This document shows positions 10,201-19,906 of a stretch of 64,000 bases of DNA, piece after piece; positions within the stretch are counted from its first letter, which is position 1; every line of letters begins with the position of its first letter. The notes beneath the pieces are model-generated. The model ran no database searches. It worked only from the letters and a program-made list of their open reading frames with translations, and was not told where the DNA came from. The stretch is from NCBI RefSeq assembly GCF_041734735.1, contig NC_134903.1, positions 11,347,294 to 11,411,293 on the forward strand, written 5' to 3'. The position numbers and the translations under genes were made by a program. This stretch comes from Babylonia areolata (taxonomy: Eukaryota; Mollusca; Gastropoda; Neogastropoda; Buccinidae).

Positions 10201-13200
10201 CTCATTGATTGCAGGTACGACAGGGAGGAGGGGTTTGAGGGGAGGGAAGGAAGGAAGGGAGGGTCAGGGAAGGACAGGAAGGCAGTAATGAAGGAGGAAT
10301 AAAGGAAGGAGGAAGAAATGAAGGGAGGAAGAAAGCAAGGGATGAGGAAGAAATGAAGGATAGAAGGAGTAAGAAATGAAGCATAGGAGGAAGACATGAA
10401 GGAAGGAAGGATGAAGGCAGGAAGGAGGAAGAAGACTGCAGGTACGAGGGTGAACAGGATTAAGGGAGGGAAGGAAGAAAGGGAGGGTCAGGGAAGGAAG
10501 GAGGAACTCAGGAAGAAATGAAGGAACGAAGGAGGAAGAAGTGAGGGAAAGAAGGAAGGAGGAAATGAAGGTAGAAGGGAGGTAGAAAGGAAGGAAGGAA
10601 AGGAAGGAAGGGAGAGTAGGAGGAAGGGAGGCAGGGTGGGCAGAGGAATGGGGATTGGTTTGTTGGGGGCGTGAGAGGCATGGACCGGTTCATCTCTGTC
10701 GTGGGGTGGGCTGACCACGCCTTGCTCATTGACTGCAGGTACAATGGTGGAGGAGGGTGGGAGGGGCCTGGGGGGAAGGGGGGGGAGGTGAACAGGGGGT
10801 TGAGTGAGGGAAGGAAGGAAGGGAGGGTCAGGGAAGGAAGGAATGAAGGAAGGGGGAGTAGGAGGAAGACGAGGAGGGTTGGCAGAGGGATGGAGGTTGG
10901 TTGGTTGGGGGTGGGGAGGGGGGGGGGGGGGGCATGGACAAGTTCATCTCTGTCATGGGGTGGGCTGACCTCACATTGCTCATCGATTGCAGGTTCGACG
11001 GGCAGGGGAGGGGCAGGGGGGGTGTGGGGAGGGGTTGGGGGGGTTGAACAAGGGGTTGTGGGGAGGGAAGGAAAGAAGGGAGGGTCAGGGAAGGAAGGAA
11101 AGGAGAGTAGGAGGGAGGGTGGGCAGAGGGATGGAGGTTGGTTTGTTGGGGGGATTGGGGGCGGGGGGGGGGGGGGGGGATGCATGGACCAGTTCATCAA
11201 CTTTGTCATGGGGTGGGCTGCCACGCCTTGCTCATCAACTGCTGGTACTAATGGGAGGGGGAATGGAGGGGTGGGGTGAACAGGGGGTTGAGGGGAGGGG
11301 GTGGGGGGGGCAGGAAGAAAGAGAGGGTCAGGAGAGGAAGGAAGGAGAAATGGAGGAAGAAATTAAGGAAAGAAAAGAGGAAGAAGTGAAGGGGGGATGA
11401 AGTGAAGGAAGGAAGGAGGAAGAAATGAAGGAAGGAAGGAATGAAGGGAGAAAGAAGGCTGCAGATACGAGGGTGAACAGGGTTAAGGGAGGGAAGGAAG
11501 GAAAAGAGGGTCAGGGAAGGAAAGAAGGAGGAAGAAATGTAGGAAGGATGGAGGAAGAGGTGACGGAAGGAAGAAGAAAGAAATGAAGGATGGAAGGAGG
11601 AAGTATGGAAAGAAGGAAGGAAGAAAGAAATAAAGGGAGGGTAGGAGGAAGAGAGGGAGGGTAGGCAGACAGACGGACGCAGGATGGTTGGTTGTGGGGT
11701 GGTGGGGGGGTGGGAGGGGTGGGGGGAAGAGAGAGACATGGACCAGTTTATCTCTGTCATGGGATGCTCAGACCATGTCTTGCTCATTGAATTTCTGTTA
11801 TTGTATACTCCCCTTTATCTGTGTGTATTATGAATGCACATCTTAGTTATGTGTGATAATTAAATTGAATATTTTATTGGTAATGTGTGCATTGTATTTT
11901 GTATTTGATTTTTTTTTTTGTACATACATTTTGCTTCCCCATGTTTTATGTTTTATGCAGTCAAGATCATTGGGTGCGGCCTTATCATGGGTTATAGATA
12001 TGACTTTTGCTGTTTTTTGCATATGTTTACAGTGAATGTGTGTCCTTGTTAGAATGTGGGAACATAGTTGGACATTGTGTTGTTCTGTCGAGCTATTGCA
12101 TATTTATTATTGCCATTTTTAATCAGCAAATGTGCCAACATTTTCTCATATAGAGATAATAAAGAATTCTTGTATTTGTGGGGAAGGGGGGAGAGGGGTG
12201 GGGGGTGGGGCTGGGGTGCAAGGATTTGAGAATTTGTAGAGGGATCGAGGGAGAGAGTGAGACCACATTCTTGCTCATTGACTACAGGTATGGGGATGGA
12301 CAAGGTTGAGGGAGGGAAGGAAGATGGGTGGACAGACGGGTGAAGGTTGGTTGGGAGGGGGGTGGGGGTGGGGGGGGGAGAGAGAGAGAAGCATGGACCA
12401 GTTTATCTAAGTCATATAAGGATGTGCTGACACCCTCTTCTGTAATCAAATTATAGCACAGATAGTTAGGACAGCAGTTACTTTCTCTGCTGTTTTGGAT
12501 AGTTGAGACAGCAGTTGTGTCCTCTGCTGTTGTGGAGAGTCGGGACAGCAGTTGCGTCCTCTGCTGTTGTTGATAGTCTGTACAGCAGTTGTGTCCTCTG
12601 CTGTTGTGGATAGTCTGTACAGCAGTTATGTCCTCTGCTGTTGTGGATAGTCTGGACAGCAGTTGCGTCCTCTGCTGTTGTGGAGAGTCTGTACAGCAGT
12701 TATGTCCTCTGCTGTTGTGGAGAGTCTGTACAGCAGTTATATCCTCTGCTGTTGTGGAGAGTCTGTACAGCAGTTGTGTCCTCTGCTGCTGTGGGTAGTC
12801 GGGACAGCAGTTGTGTCCTCTGCTGTTGTGGATAGTCTGTACAGCAGTTGTGTCCTCTGCTGTTGTGGAGAGTCTGTACAGCAGTTATGTCCTCTGCTGT
12901 TGTGGAGAGTCTGTACAGCAGTTATATCCTCTGCTGTTGTGGAGAGTCTGTACAGCAGTTGTGTCCTCTGCTGTTGTGGAGAGTCTGTACAGCAGTTATG
13001 TCCTCTGCTGTTGTGGAGAGTCTGTACAGCAGTTATATCCTCTGCTGTTGTGGAGAGTCTGTACAGCAGTTGTGTCCTCTGCTGCTGTGGGTAGTCGGGA
13101 CAGCAGTTGTGTCCTCTGCTGTTGTGGATAGTCTGTACAGCAGTTATGTCCTCTGCTGTTGTGGAGAGTCTGTACAGCAGTTATATCCTCTGCTGTTGTG

Positions 13201-14864
13201 GATAGTTTGTATAGCAGTTGCCTCCGCTGTTGTGGATAGTCTGTATAGCAGTTGCCTCTGCTCTTGTGGTTAGCCGAGACAGCAGCTGTGGTAAGTCTGG
13301 ATAGCAGTTGCCTCCCCTGCTGTTATGGATACCCGAGACAGCAGTTGTGGAAAGTCTGGACAGCAGTTGCCTCCTCTGCTGTTGTGGATAGCCAGGGCGG
13401 CAGTTGTGGATAGTCTGGACAGCAGTTGCCTCTACTACTGTTGTGATGGTCATTGTCGATGCATGACTGACTGTGTCATACGTGTTTGTTCAGATCATGT
13501 GAGGGTCGTCTGGTGCCGTTGAAAGACCCCAGTGTACGGCTGCTGGTGACCAACTGCAATGTGAAGCACGAATTGACGGGGTCGGAGTACCCCACCCGCC
13601 GGCGCCAGTGTGAGACGGCCGCTGCCGCCATGGGCAAGAAGAGTCTGCGAGAGGCAACAGAGGAGGACTTGGAAGGTAAGGGGAACACTTGTTTTGTCTT
13701 CACAGCAGAGGTTGTTTTTTTTGGTTATTTTGTTGTTTTTGTAAGTGACATATGATAATAATAATGATAATAATAATAATAACAATAATGATAATAATAA
13801 TAGAATGCAGGCTTATATAGCGAAGTACCCCCATCTCAAATGGGGCTCACCGCGCTTTACAGTGAAATATACTAATGAAGAGCACAGGATCAGGAGTCAA
13901 GATGGCTGCCGGAAAAAGAGGGCGCTAGTCAGGGATGCACAGGGGAGGTAACCTACTTCGGCAAGTTATCGGCTGTAACTACTTTTGTTTTCTCCGCATA
14001 GGCGGGTAGTAGTTTGCACAGGACAGGAATCAGACGCCTGCCGGAGTCTGCACTAGTGGGTCACGGTACGTATGTTACTTAAACATAATTTTAGGAAGAA
14101 AATTTCCTTTTAAGATTAAATGATGTAAGATATGTACAAAGTTAATACAGTCTCACATGACATTGGCTAAAATATGCATATAATTATAATATAAATCTAA
14201 GACCAAGTGACATGAAAATATGTAAATCAACACAGGCCCAATCACAGCAAACCAAAGCACATCACATTCAGATTCACCACAGTCAAAAATAAACACCAGG
14301 AAACCAGGCATCACACACATTAAAATCATCACAAATGTATACAAATCAACACAAAGAGCACATCCAGCAGTAACATCACAGCAAGCAAATGCATCTAGAT
14401 GGGAAAAGTTTCAGTGAGAAAACTACATTTTGAAAAGATATGTTTTGAGTGCTCTTTTGAATGTGGGTGTTGGGGTGTAATGGAGGTGTGAGGGTAATGA
14501 ATCCCACGGTTTAGGTGCAACAAAAGAAAAGGAACGTTCGCCGTAAGTTTTTCGTATGAATCTTTGGAATAGACAGTGTGCGATTGTCATCTGAAGAACA
14601 GAGTTGTCTGGATGGTGAATAGACAGAAAGTAGATCTGAAAGATAGACAGAACAAGAATCCGTGAAGAAAGTACATCTGAAAGATAGAACAAGAATCAGT
14701 GAAGAAATTGTGACAGGACTGAGAGTTTGTATTGTATTCGTGTTTGAATGGGGAGCCAGTGAAGGGATACGAGTAGGGGACTGATGTGCTGACTTTTCCT
14801 AGCTTTGAGAGTGAATAGTTAACCTAACATTTGATAAAGTCATTACGATGAGGATTTTTATGCT

Positions 14865-14919
<55 letters not shown>

Positions 14920-15165
14920 ACACACACACATTTGCACAAATGCATACACATGTATACATACATGCACATTCCTATTCATTCATAGACATACATGTAAGTT
15001 GATAGTACAAACAGATCATTATGATAGATTTATAACATAATCATATGTTATCTACCCAGTCCTGTACAGTTACTCACACTAAAAACTTACCTATTTTTCT
15101 TTATCTTTGCTTTTTTTTTGTGTGTGTGTGTGTGTAGTCAGAGAAATTGATAAGTTTGGGATGTG

Positions 15166-15207
<42 letters not shown>

Positions 15208-18200
15208 TCAGAGAAAGCCTAGTTTGCATCAGTTTGACATGGTAAGTATATGTATCACCAAACATGGAGTATAATACAAACTCCTCCTTTTGGGGGTGTT
15301 GTTTACATGCATGTGCATGTGTATACATGTGTGTGCCTATGTGTATGAAGGTGTCCAATGCGAAAGTAATTCTGCCACAGTCCTACTTTCACAATGTCGA
15401 CATATGCAGTTTATGTACAGCGTATGATCTTTGTTAGCTTCTTTTCTTTCATTTTTCTTCATTCCTTCTTTTTCTTTTCTTTTTTTTCTTCATTCCTTCT
15501 CTTAGTTTTTTCTTTATTTTTTTGTTCCTTCTTTTTTCCAGCCAAAAGATGATGAAGAAAGAAGTGTGTTTTCTGTCAACAGCCTTCAAGGACAAGCTAG
15601 ATGCTGAGACGTACCGACGAGTGCATCACGTGATCACAGAGATCAGACGAACCGACGATGCTGCCGCCGCCCTGGAAAAGAATGACTACAAGTTGTTCGG
15701 CAAACTCATGGTGGACAGCCACAACTCTCTCAGGTGAGTTGGGAGGAGGGAAGGGGTGTGGAGGGGGGCTGGAGGAGGAGGGAGGTGTGGATGATAGTTT
15801 TGGAGTCTGGTTGGCACAACGAGTGAGCAGACAAAGCAGACTTCATATGTTGCTGGAAAGAGTCCTCAGGTTTTGGGTGTATGCAACAGTCCACATACAT
15901 TTCAGGGAAAGGAGTTCAGAGCCAAAGTCCTTTGTTTTGATGACATTTTGAGGACAGTTGCACTTGGGTTTAAGATCAGTGCAATGTCACGGGTGCTTTT
16001 GCAGAATGGGTCAGGCATTTGGACTTCTGATCCGGTGTTCACCAGTGATCAGGGTTTGAGGCCTTGTTTGGGACTGGCTTTGTGTCCTTGTTGGGAAAAG
16101 GAAAAGAAAGAGAAACACCTGTAGGTGCTGGGGAGGACCCAGAGAAGCACTGCCTCCACCCGCCCTTCGAACAATCCCCTGATGTTTTTATTAATGTATT
16201 GTTGTACAATACCTTATGGTCTTAATGTGTGTGTGTGTGTGCATGTGTGTGTGTGTGTGCGCGTGCGTGCATGCGTGCGCACATGTCATTTTTAGTAATC
16301 TATACCCTTTTTTTGTTGGATGTTTTCATTTGTAAATATTGTTGTGCAGTACCCTATTGTCTTAACATGAGTGTGTGTGTGTGTGGAGGGGGGGTTAGTC
16401 TATCGTCAGCTACTGGGAATTCTTATTTGACTAGTTTTAATCTCTTCTAATGTTGCACATGATGATTTTATGCCAGTGTTTACAACGATCCTGTGATTGC
16501 GCAACTTAATTTCCATGTGGATTAATAAAGTGTTTTTGATTGATTGATTGATTGATTGAACAATCCTGCACCACCCTTTGAGGCCTGCGCTGTGTTCACA
16601 ATGGGTGTAGGCACACACAGGACACTCCATTAAGAATTCAAGGGACATAGCTGCTTCCGAACAGAGGCAAAAGAGACCACAGGATGTAACTCGCGACAGC
16701 TTTAAAAGAAGTATCCCCGTGGGTGTACCAGCCAGTATTTCATGACTGCAGAGCCCACCGGCAAAAGACAGCGCCCTCCAGCTGCTGAGCACACCCCACA
16801 GACCAAACCGCCCCTGCCTGCAGACAGATGAAGACAGTGGCATTATTGCTCTGATTTCTTCATTCCTCCACCCATTCATGTATGGGTACCTGATTTCAGT
16901 TTGGGAAGATTGAAGCAGTGGAGAGGATTGGGCTCCACCTTTGTATGCTGAGTCCCAGACACAGTGAATATGAATTCACCCAGTGTGCCTGTATAAGGCT
17001 ATGGGAGCTTAAACCTTTTTTTTTTATGGGCCATTGTCAACACCCGCTCTCGGGTTATATGGCCAGTGGGTATAACCCTCCCAAGAAAATGGGGGAGGGG
17101 TGGCGACATATCTGATACTACACTGACATCTCCGGAACGACACTGCATAAAGATGGTCATTGAAAATGCTGGTGTTTATGTTGGAGTGTCTTTGATACAT
17201 ACACGAGGCAGGGAAGTCCATATTTATAGACTGGTTCAAGTCTTTGGCTGAGTGGCTCATTCCAGTGTAGTTTGTGTCAGTTTTTTTTATATTTCTATTA
17301 TTTCATCATTCACGGTTTAATGAAGGATTACATCAAAATGCAAACAATATTTTGACCATGTTTTCGTTTAACCTTCACCGTGCATTGTTGGTGAAGTAAA
17401 CCTTTTTTCTCTGAAAAAAAATGTATTCCCTCTTAATTGTGTGTATTCCTCAGTTTCTGTATGGGGATTGTTTTTTTTGCACATTTTCTGTTGTCTTGGT
17501 AAATTAGTAGCAAATAGATAGCAACTCCTGTTCAGACCTTTGCAGGTCTCATGGATGCACACTTTCTAAACAAACACAAAATGTGCACATTTCTCCCTTT
17601 TATTTTATTTATTTATTTTTTTCATACTCAGTTCAAGTGCATCTCACTTTTGACCCCATGTTTCCTGAAGACAGCCTTGGGTTTGTGTGCATCCTTCCAA
17701 AATGATGTGGGTTCCACAGACCCACAACTGACAGATGGTGGAACACTGCTAAATGGACTCCATACCCAGTGTGGGCCTGAAAGACACACCACATAGGAAA
17801 ACGTGTGATGGAAGGTTAACATTCCACTGTGAGTCTAGACAGAGCTCAGACTTACCTGCCCCCAAGCAGTTTTCAGGCCACCTAGTCCTGATGGATTTAA
17901 CTGGTTTTCTCATTTTCTGAACTCTCAAACGTGCATTTTATAAACAGTTCAGAAATGGTTCACAGCTTGCAGTGGACTTCATTGCAACTGTACGCATTGT
18001 TGGAGTTCTCACCCAGAATTATTGAACTCGGTTGTGATGGGCGCGACAGCAAATGGTTATTTAAAGTGTTAGACTTTCAGTCTGATAGTCCTGGGTTCAG
18101 TCACAATCACAGTCCCCGGTGGGTGAAGGGTGAAGATTTTTCCCATCTCCCAAAATCTGCAGAATTGCTAGTGCCTGAACCCCCTTCATGTGTACACACA

Positions 18201-19126
18201 TTGCAGAAAATCAAATGTCCATGTGATAGATCCATAAATCTATGTCGGGGTCGGCGTTCCATGGGTTATGGAAACAACATATCCAGCATGCACACCCCTG
18301 AAAATGGAGCATGGCTGCCTACATGGTAAGGTAAAAACGGTCATGCATACATAAAAGCCCACTCATACAGGCGCAATAGCTGAGTGGTAAAAGCGTTGGA
18401 CTTTCAGTCTGAGGATCCAGGGTTCGAATCTCGGTAACAGGGCCTGGTGGGTAAAGGGTGGAGAATTTTCCGATCTCCCAGGTCAACATGTGAAGACCTT
18501 GTGCCTGAACCTCTTCCGTGTGTATACACAAGCAGAAGATCAAATACGCATGTTAAAGATCCTGTAATCCATGTCAGCGTCCTGTGGGTTATGGAAACAA
18601 GAACATACCTAGCATGCATACCCCAGAAAACAGAGCATGGCTGACTGCATGCGGGGTAAAAACGGTCATACATGTAAAAGCCCACTATTGTACACACGAG
18701 TGAACGTGGGAGTTGCAGCCCCAGAACGAAGAAGAAAAAAAGACTAAGAATATACATATGAGTGAATGTGTGAATGTAGTATATATATACACGAGTGAAT
18801 GTGGGAGTTTCATCCCACAAACACCGAAGAACTGAACTGTGTGTGTTGGTGTCAGGGACGACTACGAAGTGTCGTGCAAGGAACTGGACATCCTGGTGGA
18901 GGCAGCTATGGAGATGGAGAAGGAGGGGGTGTTCGGATCCCGCATGACCGGCGGGGGTTTTGGCGGCTGCACCGTGACCCTGCTGCGCAAAGAGGCGGTG
19001 GACAAGGTCATTGAGAACATACAGGTCAGTGTGTGGTGGGTGTGGGTGTGGGTATGGAGGAATGCTTAGTAGGAACTGTTTTGTTATGTAATATCGTAGC
19101 TTGTTTGCTTTGTTTGATTGTTAATC

Positions 19127-19160
<34 letters not shown>

Positions 19161-19855
19161 AGTGCGAGAGTAGGGTGTGTGTATATATGCTTGTGTTTGT
19201 GTGTGCGAGTGTGTGTGTGTGTGTGTGCGTGTGTGTGTGTGTGTGTATGCATACTTGCACGTGTGTCTCTCTAAACTGTCTGCATTGGTATTGTTTTTAG
19301 TTTTATCTTCTTTATTTTTTGTATAATTATATCTGATACATTACTTGATTTACTTAATGGCATGATCTCTTTTAGTTTATCTGATACTTAACTTGATATA
19401 CTCAATAATATGGTCTTATTTAATAGTTCTTTCTTACCTATGTTATAAATTATTTGTGTAATGTTTGTGTGAGAATGTTTAAACGAATGCTTTTGGTGCT
19501 ATTCTAAAGTGCATAGAGCTTCAAGAAGATGTGCTATAGCAAGGTTTCTGAATAAATAGATAAATAGATAAATGAATAAATAAATTGTGCGTATGTGATT
19601 GAGTGTGTAAAGTGTGTATATGCTGCTGGAAAAAGAGGGCGCTAGCCAGCGGGACAAAGGGGAGGTTACCTACTTCCGGGAGGTTATTGGCCGTAGTTAC
19701 TTTCGTTTTCTCCGCATAGGCGGATAGTAGTTTGCACAGGACAGGAATGTCAGACCCCTGCCGGAGTCTGTACTAGTGGGTCACGGTAAGTATGGTAATT
19801 AAACGTAATTTTAGATAGAAAATTTCCTATTTGTTTGGTGTGTGTATGTGGCAGC

Positions 19856-19906
<51 letters not shown>

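Noticed and set aside
10508-11224. 238-codon Pro/Ser-rich minus-strand frame
   Set aside because: Complement of GGAA-rich spacers between the exon-3 end copies.
12663-13094. 143-codon cysteine-rich open frame
   Set aside because: It lies entirely in the 37-bp minisatellite, and neighbouring frames are open too; no start context or exon signals.
15522-15582. Longer 5' extension of galactokinase exon 5 from the TTTTTTCCAG acceptor
   Set aside because: In the phase set by exon 4 it meets a stop at once; the acceptor at 15582 keeps frame and human spacing.
18375-18440. Possible tRNA genes (GGTTCGAATC boxes here and at 48450, 50750, 52655, 1535)
   Set aside because: They are heads of repeated SINEs followed by SINE bodies; acceptor stems do not pair as in a functional tRNA.
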